Source: Eikenella glucosivorans
Lineage (GTDB): Bacteria; Pseudomonadota; Gammaproteobacteria; Burkholderiales; Neisseriaceae
Length of the DNA stretch: 64,000 bases
Direction: 5' to 3'
NCBI RefSeq assembly: GCF_016025525.2
Contig: NZ_JACSGR010000003.1
Location: forward strand, 1-64,000
This document shows, one piece after another, positions 24,164 through 32,643 of the stretch. A program made the translations under genes and the position numbers. Under the pieces are notes generated by a model. The model saw only the letters and a program-made list of their open reading frames with translations, was not told the origin of the DNA and searched no databases. Position 1 is the first letter of the stretch. Each line of letters starts with the position of its first letter.

Positions 24164-24194
24164 TTTTCAGGTAGCCTTTGAGGCTACCTGAAAA
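24164..24194. terminator. Inverted DUS pair downstream of mnmG
   Basis: TTTTCAGGTAGCCT, TTG, then the exact complement. It lies between the pilin terminator and the mnmG stop and can end the minus-strand mnmG transcript. Confidence 0.7.
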
Positions 24195-24205
24195 TTTTTG
24201 AGCGC

Positions 24206-26101
24206 TCACTTCGCCCCCTTAAACCCCCGCTTCAAATGCACCATCAGCAAGGCCACCGCCGCAGGCGTAACCCCCGAAATCCTGCTCGCCTGCCCCACGG
24301 TTTCGGGCTTGTGCTGGTTGAGCTTCTGCTGCACTTCGGCAGACAGGCCTTTCACTTTGCCGTAATCGATATTTTCAGGCAGCCTTAACGTCTCAATATC
24401 CCGCCTGCTGTCGATTTCTTCGTTTTGGCGGTCGATATAGCCTTGGTATTTCACTTGGATTTCCACTTGTTCCACCACGTTTTCAGGCAGCCTGCACTCT
24501 GGTTCTGCATCGGGCAGCGTCATCAGCGCGGCGTAATCCAGATTGGGGCGGCGCAGCAGGTCGTGCAGGTTGGCTTCGCGGGAAAGTTTCTGCCCGAACA
24601 CGCGGATTTGTTCGTTTTCAGGTAGCCTTTGTGGCGTGTACCACGTGGTTTTCAAACGCTGGATTTCGCGTTCCACGGCTTCGCGTTTTTCGTTGAACAT
24701 GCGCCATTGTGCTTCGCCGACGAGTCCGATTTTGTGGCCGTCTTCGGTCAGGCGCATGTCGGCGTTGTCTTCGCGCAGTTGCAGGCGGTATTCGGCGCGG
24801 CTGGTGAACATGCGGTAGGGTTCGTTCACACCTTTGGTGATGAGGTCGTCCACCAATACGCCGAGATACGCCTGTTCGCGGCGCAGCAGCAGCGGCTCGC
24901 GTTCGCGCACATACTGCACGGCGTTCGCGCCTGCCAGCAGGCCTTGTGCGGCGGCTTCTTCGTAGCCCGTTGTGCCGTTGATCTGTCCGGCAAAGAATAA
25001 GCCTTGGATGGTTTTGGTTTCGAGGCTGGCTTTGAGGTTGCGCGGATCGAAATAGTCGTATTCGATGGCGTAGCCGGGGCGCAGGATGTGTGCGTTTTCC
25101 AGACCTTTCATGCTGCGGACGAGGGCGAGTTGGATGTCGAATGGCAGGCTGGTGGAGATGCCGTTGGGGTAGTATTCGTGCGTGGTCAGGCCTTCGGGTT
25201 CGAGGAAAATCTGGTGGCTGTCTTTGTCGGCGAAGCGGTTGATTTTGTCTTCGATAGACGGGCAATAACGCGGCCCCACGCTTTCGATTTTGCCGGTAAA
25301 CATGGGGCTGCGGTCGAAACCGCTGCGGATAATCTCATGTGTTTTCAAATTGGTATGCGTAATCCAGCAGGACACTTGGCGCGGGTGCATGTCGGCATTG
25401 CCGCGCACGGACATGACGGGAACGGGCGTGTCGCCGGGCTGCTCGGTGAGCTGGGAGAAATCAATGGTGCGTCCGTCGATGCGCGGCGGCGTGCCGGTTT
25501 TCAGACGGCCTTGCGGCAGGTTCAGCTCTTTCAGGCAGCCTGAAAGCGATTGGGCGGCGGGGTCGCCGGCGCGGCCGCCTGCGTAGTTTTCCATGCCGAT
25601 GTGGATTTTGCCGGCGAGAAACGTGCCGGCGGTGAGCACCACGGCGCGGGCTTGGAAGGTCAGCCCCATTTGGGTGGACACGCCGGAGACGCGTCCGCCG
25701 CTGAGCGTGATGTCGGTAACCGCCTGTTGGAACAATTCCAGATTTTCCTGGTTTTCCAGCATTTCGCGGATGGCGGCTTTGTAGAGCAGGCGGTCGGCCT
25801 GCGCGCGCGTGGCGCGTACTGCCGCGCCTTTGCTGGCGTTCAGGCGGCGGAACTGGATGCCGGACATATCGGCAGCCAAGGCCATCGCACCGCCCAGCGC
25901 ATCGACCTCGCGCACCAAATGCCCTTTGCCGATGCCGCCGATGGAAGGATTGCACGACATTTGTCCGAGCGTTTCGATGTTGTGGGTGAGCAAAAGCGTC
26001 TGCGCGCCCATGCGGGCGGCGGCGAGCGCGGCTTCCGTGCCGGCGTGGCCGCCGCCGACAACGATGACGTCGTAGGTTTTGGGGTAGGTGATGGTGGGCA
26101 T
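24206..26101 (-). CDS. mnmG: tRNA uridine 5-carboxymethylaminomethyl modification enzyme MnmG
   Basis: This 631-residue FAD enzyme works with MnmE to place cmnm5 groups on U34 of tRNAs. The FAD-binding motif VVGGGHAGTEAALAAARMG is near residue 14. SCNPSIGGIGKGHLVREVDALGG follows near 50, and the typical C-terminal YxGYIDRQ region (KYQGYIDRQNEE) near 555. Several uptake sequences are translated as RLPEN. Notably one DUS (25499-25511) is AGGCCGTCTGAAA, a Neisseria dialect, and three (24372, 24480, 25529) are AGGCTGCCTGAAA. This suggests an imported or recombinant allele. mnmE is not in the window. Confidence 0.96.
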   Translation of the reverse strand: MPTITYPKTYDVIVVGGGHAGTEAALAAARMGAQTLLLTHNIETLGQMSCNPSIGGIGKGHLVREVDALGGAMALAADMSGIQFRRLNASKGAAVRATRAQADRLLYKAAIREMLENQENLELFQQAVTDITLSGGRVSGVSTQMGLTFQARAVVLTAGTFLAGKIHIGMENYAGGRAGDPAAQSLSGCLKELNLPQGRLKTGTPPRIDGRTIDFSQLTEQPGDTPVPVMSVRGNADMHPRQVSCWITHTNLKTHEIIRSGFDRSPMFTGKIESVGPRYCPSIEDKINRFADKDSHQIFLEPEGLTTHEYYPNGISTSLPFDIQLALVRSMKGLENAHILRPGYAIEYDYFDPRNLKASLETKTIQGLFFAGQINGTTGYEEAAAQGLLAGANAVQYVREREPLLLRREQAYLGVLVDDLITKGVNEPYRMFTSRAEYRLQLREDNADMRLTEDGHKIGLVGEAQWRMFNEKREAVEREIQRLKTTWYTPQRLPENEQIRVFGQKLSREANLHDLLRRPNLDYAALMTLPDAEPECRLPENVVEQVEIQVKYQGYIDRQNEEIDSRRDIETLRLPENIDYGKVKGLSAEVQQKLNQHKPETVGQASRISGVTPAAVALLMVHLKRGFKGAK

Positions 26102-26527
26102 GGTGTGTGGGGGATAACGAAAATCAAGCGATTATACGCGGTTTTGCCGCGGCATGAGGCTACCTGAAAGCGTGCGCTTCAACGAAGTGAAATTTTCAGG
26201 TAGCCTCAATGGGGAGGGAGAGTGTGCGCGAAGGGTCTGTTTGGCGGTATGTCGGATGATTTTTCAGGTAGCCCCTAGCCCGGTAGAGGCTACCTGAAAA
26301 AATCGGTGTTGTGGGTTTGGACTTCGTGGAAACTTCTTTTCGCTCGTTTTAGTTCCGCAGAAACGCGCTTCGCTCGTTTTAGCTTCGCAGAAACTCGCTT
26401 TGCTCGTTTTCACTCCGTTGAAGCGCACATTTTCAGGTAGCCCTTACCAACGGGCGGCACAGGGCAAGAGGCTACCTGAAAGTGCTACAATACGCAGTTT
26501 CTTTTTATTGGATTTCCCGGCTTTATC
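26102..26527. repeat. Intergenic DUS and GCTTCG-type repeats between mnmG and uvrA
   Basis: This 426-bp divergent spacer holds Eikenella-dialect DUS near 26157, 26191, 26262, 26286, 26431 and 26468. About three tandem units of the 30-bp repeat (TTTTAGCTTCGCAGAAACTCGCTTTGCTCG type) lie between about 26330 and 26443. There is no gene. Its native DUS dialect contrasts with the Neisseria-type DUS inside both flanking genes. Confidence 0.7.
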
Positions 26528-29395
26528 ATGTGCAAACACCACCATCAAAACCCCAGCCATTCCCCCCGCGACAACGACACCATCCGCATTCGCGGCGCGC
26601 GCACGCACAATCTGAAAAACATCGATTTGGACATTCCGCGCCACAAGCTCGTCGTGGTAACGGGGCTATCGGGCAGCGGCAAGTCGTCGCTGGCGTTCGA
26701 CACGCTGTATGCCGAAGGGCAGCGGCGTTACGTCGAGAGCCTGTCGGCCTATGCGCGCCAGTTTTTGCAGATGATGGACAAGCCCGATGTCGATTTGATT
26801 GAAGGCCTGTCGCCCGCGATTTCCATCGAGCAGAAGTCCACCAGCCACAACCCGCGTTCCACGGTCGGCACGGTTACGGAAATCCATGATTACCTTCGCC
26901 TTTTGTACGCCCGAGTCGGTACGCCCTACTGCCCCGAACACCATCTGCCGCTGTCGAGCCAGACCGTATCGCAGATGGTCGATGCCGTGTTGAAACTGCC
27001 GGAAGACACGCGCGTAATGATACTTGCGCCGGCGGTGCGCGAGCGCAAGGGCGAGTTTGTCGAGTTTTTTGCCGACTTGCAGGCGCAGGGTTTTGCGCGG
27101 GTGCGCGTCGATGGCGAGGTGTACCAGTTGGACGAAGTGCCGAAGCTGGAAAAAAACATCAAACACAATATCGACGTCGTCATCGACCGCGTGAAAGTGA
27201 AGGCGGACATCAAGCAGCGGCTGGCGGAAAGTTTTGAAACCGCATTGCGCCACGGCAACGAGCGCGCGCTGGCGATGGAAATGGACAGCGGCGAAGAACA
27301 TTGGTTTTCCGCGCGTTTCGCCTGCCCAGTGTGTTCGTACAGCCTACCCGAATTGGAGCCGCGCCTCTTTTCGTTCAACAACCCGATGGGTTCCTGCCCG
27401 ACTTGCGACGGCTTGGGCAACACCAATTTCTTCGACCCCGAAAAAGTGGTCGCCCATCCCGAATTGTCGCTGGCAACGGGCGCGATTGACGGCTGGGACA
27501 AGCGCAACCAGTTCTATTTTCAAATGATTCAGTCGCTGGCGCGGCATTACGGTTTCGATGTGCAGGCTGCTTGGGAAACGCTACCTGAAAAAGTCAAAAA
27601 AGTCATCCTGCACGGCTCGGGCAAAGAAGTCATTGATTTCACCTACCTGTCCGAACGCGGCACCACCTTCAACCGCAGCCACGCCTTTGAAGGCATCATC
27701 CCCAACCTCGAACGCCGCTACCGCGAAACCGACAGCGAAACCGTGCGCGAAAAACTGCGCGAATACCAAAACCACCGCGCCTGCCCGAGCTGCGGCGGCG
27801 CGCGTTTGCGTAAAGAAGCGCGTTATGTCTATGTGAGCGGTGAACCCTTGCACGAAGTTTCCGCCTGGCCGCTCACCAAAACCCACCAATTCTTTGAAAC
27901 CCTCGATTTGGACGGCAACAAAAAACACATCGCCGAAAAAATCCTCAAAGAAATTACCGAGCGTCTCGGCTTTTTGATTAACGTCGGGCTGGATTACCTG
28001 AATCTCTCCCGTTCCGCCGAAACCCTTTCCGGCGGCGAAGCCCAGCGCATCCGCCTGGCCAGCCAAATCGGTTCGGGCTTGACCGGCGTCATGTATGTCC
28101 TCGACGAACCCTCCATCGGCCTGCACCAGCGCGACAACGACCGCCTGCTCGCCACCCTCAAACGCCTGCGCGACTTGGGCAACAGCGTTATCGTGGTCGA
28201 ACACGACGAAGACGCCATCCGCGAAGCCGATTTCGTTGTCGATATGGGACCCGGCGCAGGCGAACACGGCGGCAGCGTGCTGATTGCCGACACGCCCGAA
28301 AACGTCGCCAAATGCGAAAATTCCGTGACCGGACAATACCTCAGCGGCAAAAAATCCATCTCCGTGCCGTCTGAAAGAACCCCCGTCAATCCCGAGCGTA
28401 TGCTCATCCTCAAAGGCGCGCGCGGCAACAACCTCAAAAACGTTACCCTCGAACTGCCGCTCGGCTTGATTACCTGCATTACCGGCGTATCCGGCAGCGG
28501 CAAATCCACCCTGATTAACGACACCCTCGCCAAAATCACCGCCCGCGAGCTCAACCGCGCCCAAGAAGAACCTGCCCCGTATGACGACATTCAAGGCCTC
28601 GAACACCTCGACAAAGTCATCAACGTCGATCAATCCCCCATCGGCAGAACCCCGCGCTCCAATCCCGCTACCTATACCGGCCTCTTTACCCCCATCCGCG
28701 AACTCTTCGCCGGCGTACCCCTTTCGCGCGAACGCGGCTACAACGTCGGCAGATTCTCCTTCAACGTCAAAGGCGGCCGCTGCGAAGCCTGCCAAGGCGA
28801 CGGCGTGATTAAAGTCGAAATGCACTTCCTGCCCGACGTGTACGTCCCCTGCGAAGTCTGCCACGGCAAACGCTACAACCGCGAAACTCTCGAAGTCCAA
28901 TACAAAGGCAAAAACATCAGCGAAGTGCTGGACATGACCGTCGAAGAAGCCCGCGAATTTTTCGACGCCGTCCCCACCGTATCGCGCAAACTGCAAACCC
29001 TCATGGACGTAGGCCTCGGCTACATCCGCCTCGGCCAGTCCGCCACCACCCTCTCCGGCGGCGAGGCCCAACGCGTCAAACTCGCCCTCGAACTCTCCAA
29101 ACGCGACACCGGCAGAACGCTCTACATCCTAGACGAACCCACCACCGGCCTGCACTTCGCCGACATCGCCTTATTGTTGGAAGTCATAGGCCGTCTGAAA
29201 GGCAAAGGCAACTCGATTGTGATTATCGAACATAATCTGGACGTGATTAAAACGGCGGATTGGATTGTGGATTTGGGACCGGAAGGGGGAGATGGGGGTG
29301 GTACAATTGTGGCGGAGGGGGTGCCGGAGGAGGTTATAGAGATAAGGGGGAGTTATACGGGAAGGTATTTGGCAGATATGATTAATAAATGTTAA
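26528..29395 (+). CDS. uvrA: Excinuclease ABC subunit A
   Basis: This 955-residue damage-recognition ATPase of nucleotide excision repair has two ABC modules. Walker A motifs are GLSGSGKSSL (near residue 46) and GVSGSGKSTL (near 653), and the two LSGGEAQR signatures are near 499 and 842. Zinc-finger cysteines include CEACQGDG and CEVCHGKRYN near 752-780. Within it are GTGCCGTCTGAA (GCCGTCTGAA core 28366-28375) and AGGCCGTCTGAA (29188-29199), both of Neisseria dialect, and almost no Eikenella DUS. Together with lower GC this points to an allele from a Neisseria donor. Confidence 0.97.
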   Translation: MCKHHHQNPSHSPRDNDTIRIRGARTHNLKNIDLDIPRHKLVVVTGLSGSGKSSLAFDTLYAEGQRRYVESLSAYARQFLQMMDKPDVDLIEGLSPAISIEQKSTSHNPRSTVGTVTEIHDYLRLLYARVGTPYCPEHHLPLSSQTVSQMVDAVLKLPEDTRVMILAPAVRERKGEFVEFFADLQAQGFARVRVDGEVYQLDEVPKLEKNIKHNIDVVIDRVKVKADIKQRLAESFETALRHGNERALAMEMDSGEEHWFSARFACPVCSYSLPELEPRLFSFNNPMGSCPTCDGLGNTNFFDPEKVVAHPELSLATGAIDGWDKRNQFYFQMIQSLARHYGFDVQAAWETLPEKVKKVILHGSGKEVIDFTYLSERGTTFNRSHAFEGIIPNLERRYRETDSETVREKLREYQNHRACPSCGGARLRKEARYVYVSGEPLHEVSAWPLTKTHQFFETLDLDGNKKHIAEKILKEITERLGFLINVGLDYLNLSRSAETLSGGEAQRIRLASQIGSGLTGVMYVLDEPSIGLHQRDNDRLLATLKRLRDLGNSVIVVEHDEDAIREADFVVDMGPGAGEHGGSVLIADTPENVAKCENSVTGQYLSGKKSISVPSERTPVNPERMLILKGARGNNLKNVTLELPLGLITCITGVSGSGKSTLINDTLAKITARELNRAQEEPAPYDDIQGLEHLDKVINVDQSPIGRTPRSNPATYTGLFTPIRELFAGVPLSRERGYNVGRFSFNVKGGRCEACQGDGVIKVEMHFLPDVYVPCEVCHGKRYNRETLEVQYKGKNISEVLDMTVEEAREFFDAVPTVSRKLQTLMDVGLGYIRLGQSATTLSGGEAQRVKLALELSKRDTGRTLYILDEPTTGLHFADIALLLEVIGRLKGKGNSIVIIEHNLDVIKTADWIVDLGPEGGDGGGTIVAEGVPEEVIEIRGSYTGRYLADMINKC

Positions 29396-29433
29396 AATTT
29401 AAATAGATAATAGCATATTAAATCGGATTAGTT

Positions 29434-29982
29434 ATGCAAGATCGCATTATTAAAAATATTTTTAGCCTAAGTGGTTTATCTATATCTATTGGTGTGCTTG
29501 GATTTATTTCTGGGATAGTACAATTATTTATTGATATAAGTGCACTTATTTCAGTTAAATGGATTTTGCTTTGTTTGTTACTCTTGATTAGTATTATTTT
29601 AATTTTATTGAAAGTTGTTTATGATTTAGTTGTGGAAAATATATCTATTTCAGATAGGCTTAAAGAAAACAATCTTATCGAAACACCTATACGATTTGTT
29701 GCAGACAATCCAAAAGGAGATATTTTTCTAGTTAGAAAAAATAAGAACTTTACCAACAATATGGTTGTTTCAGGATATTTAAAAAATAATGAATTAGATA
29801 ATTTACTATTTATGGGATATGTATATGTTATACAGGATAAATTTACTCAAATAAAAATTGTTAGGTGGTTTGATGAACCAGATATTTTTGATGACGAAAA
29901 AAATATTAGGTTAGGAATAATCTCATCAATTGAAATTAGAGCTACCATTCCTCTTGAATTCATATTCGAGGAGAGGGAATAA
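29434..29982 (+). CDS. Hypothetical AT-rich membrane protein
   Basis: This 182-residue protein has two N-terminal hydrophobic helices (about residues 10-36 and 42-66) and a soluble C-terminal part of about 115 residues ending in an acidic tail (EFIFEERE). No family is recognised. The DNA is strikingly AT-rich compared with the rest of the window, with A/T-ending codons. It starts 38 bp after uvrA and is followed after 22 bp by another AT-rich gene in the same direction, so the two form a probable operon of foreign origin. Confidence 0.65.
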   Translation: MQDRIIKNIFSLSGLSISIGVLGFISGIVQLFIDISALISVKWILLCLLLLISIILILLKVVYDLVVENISISDRLKENNLIETPIRFVADNPKGDIFLVRKNKNFTNNMVVSGYLKNNELDNLLFMGYVYVIQDKFTQIKIVRWFDEPDIFDDEKNIRLGIISSIEIRATIPLEFIFEERE

Positions 29983-30004
29983 TCATTATGTTAAAGGATA
30001 TGAT

Positions 30005-30433
30005 ATGAGTACAAGATATTTTGCCCAAGTTGTTCAGGTTCAGGATAAACTAACTGTCATTATTAATGCAGGAGAAAATAAGGGTGTTAAAACTGGTCAA
30101 AAGTTTTTAATTGTGGGACTAGGTCAAGAAGTTTATGACCCTGATACAAAAGAATCTTTGGGGGCTTTGGAAATAGTTCGCGGCAAAGCAGAAGTGATTC
30201 ATGTGCAAGAAAAAATGGCAACTCTAAAATCAATAGATTGGTTAAGAAATCCCGATATTAGAGAAATAACTAAGGTTAGAAAAACGCTAGATTCAGCAAG
30301 TATGGTTTCTGCTTTTTCTCGTGTTTTAGGAAACATTCCTAATGAAACCATAACAGAGTCAATAAAACCACAAGAGCCAAGCTTAAAGCCGTTAAACGGT
30401 GTTGATGTAGGAGATAAAGTTATCGCATTATGA
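30005..30433 (+). CDS. Hypothetical AT-rich protein with possible FlgT-C-like fold
   Basis: From the ATG at 30005 (preceded by AAAGGA) this is 142 residues, without signal peptide or membrane helix. The first half reads VIINAGENKGVKTGQKFLIVGLGQEVYDPDTKESLGALEIVRGKAEVIHV. That is the pattern of small beta-barrel domains seen at the C-terminus of FlgT-like and other secretion-linked proteins (resemblance by eye only). The second half is polar and probably flexible, ending GVDVGDKVIAL. It follows the AT-rich membrane protein by 22 bp. The pair may be a membrane protein with its partner; the function is unknown. Confidence 0.6.
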   Translation: MSTRYFAQVVQVQDKLTVIINAGENKGVKTGQKFLIVGLGQEVYDPDTKESLGALEIVRGKAEVIHVQEKMATLKSIDWLRNPDIREITKVRKTLDSASMVSAFSRVLGNIPNETITESIKPQEPSLKPLNGVDVGDKVIAL

Positions 30434-30500
30434 TCCAGCACCCGTAGCAACTGTGTTCCCCCACCCCGTCGGGCAGCAAGCCGTAGCCTGTATACCAGCG

Positions 30501-30622
30501 ACCGCGTGCGTGGCTATGCCACACACCCTACCTGTGAATTACACGGAACTTCAAAGCCAACGCGTAGGGTGTGTGCGGAACGCACGCACGCGGTTGTTTG
30601 ATTCATGCTTTGCCGTTTCAAA
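30501..30622. repeat. 122-bp palindromic repeat, left copy
   Basis: It contains imperfect inverted arms (CCGCGTGCGTGGC...CACACCCTAC and GTAGGGTGTGTGCGG...CACGCGG). It matches 31278-31399 at the same length and in the same orientation; the two copies flank the transposase pseudogene. It resembles the REP/BIME repeats that partner with RAYT transposases. Confidence 0.8.
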
Positions 30623-30624
30623 TC

Positions 30625-30652
30625 TTCAGACGGCCTCCAATGCCGTCTGAAA
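30625..30652. terminator. Inverted Neisseria-dialect DUS pair
   Basis: TTCAGACGGCCT and ATGCCGTCTGAA form a stem with a short loop. These are AG-DUS and AT-DUS of Neisseria, not the Eikenella form, and are a common terminator type in Neisseria. Confidence 0.75.
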
Positions 30653-30728
30653 ACTCCAACATCGACAAAATCAACGAACAAAACAACCAATCATTCTTTC
30701 CCAAACCCATAAACCAAACGGAAACCCC

Positions 30729-31257
30729 ATGGCGCGTTATCGCAGAAACTTCATTGCCGGCGGCACATTCTTTTTCACCGTCAAACTCGCCGACCCGAAA
30801 TCGCACCTGCTTGTCGAACATATCGACTTCGCGTGCGGCCTATATGGATGTACAAAAACAATATCCCTTTGAAACCGTCGCCGTATGCGTGCTACCGAAC
30901 CATATCCACGCCATTTGGACGCTGCCGCCCGACGATGCGGATTATTCCCTGTGCTGGCGGCTGATTAAAACCAAATTATCCGCACATTTTCCCCGTGCCG
31001 AAAACCTGTCCGCCAGCAAACAGCGGCAACACGAACGCGGCATTTGGCAACGGCGTTTTTACGAACACGCCGTGCGCGATGCAACGGATTTGCAGCGTTG
31101 CGCGGACTATATTCATTTCAACCCCGTCAAACATGGATTGTGCGGCAATGTCCGCGATTGGGCATTTTCGTCGTTTCAACGCTATGTACGGGACGGGTTT
31201 TTGCCGTCTGATTGGAGCGGAACGCAAGAAACAGCGGTGATGAGTTTTGGGGAGTGA
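30729..31257 (+). pseudogene. REP-associated tyrosine transposase (RAYT), frameshifted
   Basis: The natural start at 30729 gives MARYRRNFIAGGTFFFTVKLAD, the typical RAYT N-terminus, but that frame stops after about 50 codons. The rest of the protein continues in another frame from about 30830: AAYMDVQKQYPFETVAVC, the HUH motif in LPNHIHAIW, then RRFYEHAVRD and DYIHFNPVKHGLC with the catalytic-type tyrosine. A small indel near 30830-30840 therefore breaks the gene. RAYTs are single-strand transposases of the IS200/IS605 type that mobilise REP palindromes, and such repeats flank this one. An assembly error cannot be excluded. Confidence 0.8.
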
Positions 31258-31277
31258 ATGCCATCATAAAACTACTG

Positions 31278-31399
31278 ACCGTGTGTGTGGCTGCACCTCA
31301 CACCCTACCCGTGAATCACATGAAACTGTAAAACCAACGCGTAGGGTGTGTGCAGTACGCACGCACGCGGTTATTTAATTCATGGTTTGCCGTTTCAAA
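31278..31399. repeat. 122-bp palindromic repeat, right copy
   Basis: Direct copy of 30501-30622 with scattered substitutions and no net length change. The conserved core is ACGCGTAGGGTGTGTGC followed by ACGCACGCACGCGG. Confidence 0.8.
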
Positions 31400-31423
31400 C
31401 ATTAACTCCATTGAGACTAATGC

Positions 31424-31454
31424 TTTCAGACGGCATCAGAGGCCGTCTGAAAAA
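31424..31454. terminator. Inverted Neisseria-dialect DUS pair, right side
   Basis: TTTCAGACGGCAT and AGGCCGTCTGAAA form a stem. As on the left side, it follows the 122-bp repeat by about 25 bp or less, so repeat plus DUS pair looks like one duplicated module. Confidence 0.75.
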
Positions 31455-31493
31455 TCGACAGCCTTGACTATAGATACGGCCTTCCCACCAATA

Positions 31494-31563
31494 AAGGCTA
31501 CCTGAAAGCGTGAGTTTTAACGAAGTTAAAACCCACTTCGTCCGTTTTCAGGTAGCCTTTTCT
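31494..31563. terminator. Inverted Eikenella DUS pair with inner stem
   Basis: AAAGGCTACCTGAAA and its complement enclose a second small inverted repeat (GTTTTAACGAAGTTAAAAC). It lies downstream of the minus-strand acyltransferase gene and marks the return to the Eikenella DUS dialect after the transposase cassette. Confidence 0.65.
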
Positions 31564-31605
31564 TAACTTGGCGGCAGCCGCAGTTTCAAAAATCAGAAAT
31601 CTCCG

Positions 31606-32643
31606 TTATCCGCCAAACAACGCCGCCTTACCTTCCGCGCCGGAAACATCCAGCACTTCAATTCCTTTTCCGTCCAGCACGGCCTGCGTCAGCATGGCCA
31701 CGCCGCCGGAGGGGCCGATTTCCAAAATCCGCCGCACGCCCAGCGCAACCATGCTGCGGCATTCGGCCACCCAGTTCACCGGATCCATCAGGATATTGTG
31801 CGCGATGCCGCGCGCCTGTTCCGCATCCAAACCGCAGGCGGCCGCCCATTCGGTCGCTTGCGATACGGCGGGCAGCATAGCGGGGTGGTGGAAACCGACT
31901 TCCACGTCCAGCCGCCACAGCAGGTTTTCGGGCGTTTGGCCGTTGGCGTCTTTCACCGTGTCCGATAATACATCACACACGCGCGCCACCGATTCGGGCT
32001 TGCCGCTGACGACGAAACCGTCCGCGCTGTTCTGCAAGCCGATGCACGGGCGGTCGGCCGGATGCGCTTCATCTTCGGGATACAGTTCGTCGATTACGGC
32101 GGCAATCTGTTTGCGGCTCACGCCCTGCACCATCACCATCGGATGATTGCCGCCGTGCAGGTACATGCCGGTTTTGCGCCCTTGCAGCGTGGCGGCCGCG
32201 CCGACCAGTTCGGCCAGAGCCAGCAGTTGGGCGGCATGCTGCGGCTCGCGCACCAGATAGCGGCCGAGTATGCCCTGAGAATGCCCGATCACGCCCGCCG
32301 CTTTGCCGCTGTCCAGCCCGCGCGCTTCCAGCGTGTGCAGGTTGGCGATTTGTGCAAGGAAAATACCGGGCGCGCTCACGGCGGCACGCACCAGATTGAT
32401 GCCGTCCGCGCCGTGTTCCGCCCATTTTATCGGTTCGAAACCCTGCGGGCGGGCTGTGGCAAGCTGCCCTGCCACGGGGGTGAGGATTTGAGCGGCGGCG
32501 GTGGTGATTTCGTTAGCCTTGCCCAGCGCGCCTTCTGCCAAAGTTTCGCGCAGGGTGCTGATCCAATCGAAGCCCTGCCCGGAAAAGCAGAGGGCGAAGG
32601 GTTGGCTGTGCAGTTGTTCAAGTAGGCGTTTTTGTTCAGTCAT
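31606..32643 (-). CDS. Stand-alone acyltransferase of type I fatty-acid-synthase kind
   Basis: This 345-residue protein aligns by eye with the malonyl/palmitoyl-transferase domain of bacterial type I FAS of actinobacteria, rather than with FabD. It has FALCFSGQGFDWISTLRE at the start, RPQGFEPIKW near residue 65, and the nucleophile elbow GHSQGILG (Ser122). LDVEVGFHHPAM (His252/253) and the C-terminal RRILEIGPSGGVAML complete the pattern. All catalytic elements appear intact. No other FAS-I or PKS domain is nearby, and fabZ of the type II system is in this window, so its partner carrier protein is unknown. A Neisseria-type DUS (AGGTCGTCTGAAA, 32669-32681) lies just upstream. Confidence 0.75.
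   Translation of the reverse strand: MTEQKRLLEQLHSQPFALCFSGQGFDWISTLRETLAEGALGKANEITTAAAQILTPVAGQLATARPQGFEPIKWAEHGADGINLVRAAVSAPGIFLAQIANLHTLEARGLDSGKAAGVIGHSQGILGRYLVREPQHAAQLLALAELVGAAATLQGRKTGMYLHGGNHPMVMVQGVSRKQIAAVIDELYPEDEAHPADRPCIGLQNSADGFVVSGKPESVARVCDVLSDTVKDANGQTPENLLWRLDVEVGFHHPAMLPAVSQATEWAAACGLDAEQARGIAHNILMDPVNWVAECRSMVALGVRRILEIGPSGGVAMLTQAVLDGKGIEVLDVSGAEGKAALFGG

Noticed and set aside
24372..24492. AGGCTGCCTGAAA sites taken alone as proof of import from Simonsiella-like donors
   Set aside because: They differ from the Eikenella DUS by one base and also occur in native spacers (33192, 55885, 59728), so mutation explains them equally well.
27581..29071. A 496-codon frame opposite uvrA
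   Set aside because: Antisense shadow of uvrA; composition is glycine/phenylalanine-rich without domains.
30571..31257. The long open frame taken as an intact transposase
   Set aside because: Its first part lacks the conserved RAYT N-terminus, which is found in another frame from 30729; the gene is frameshifted.
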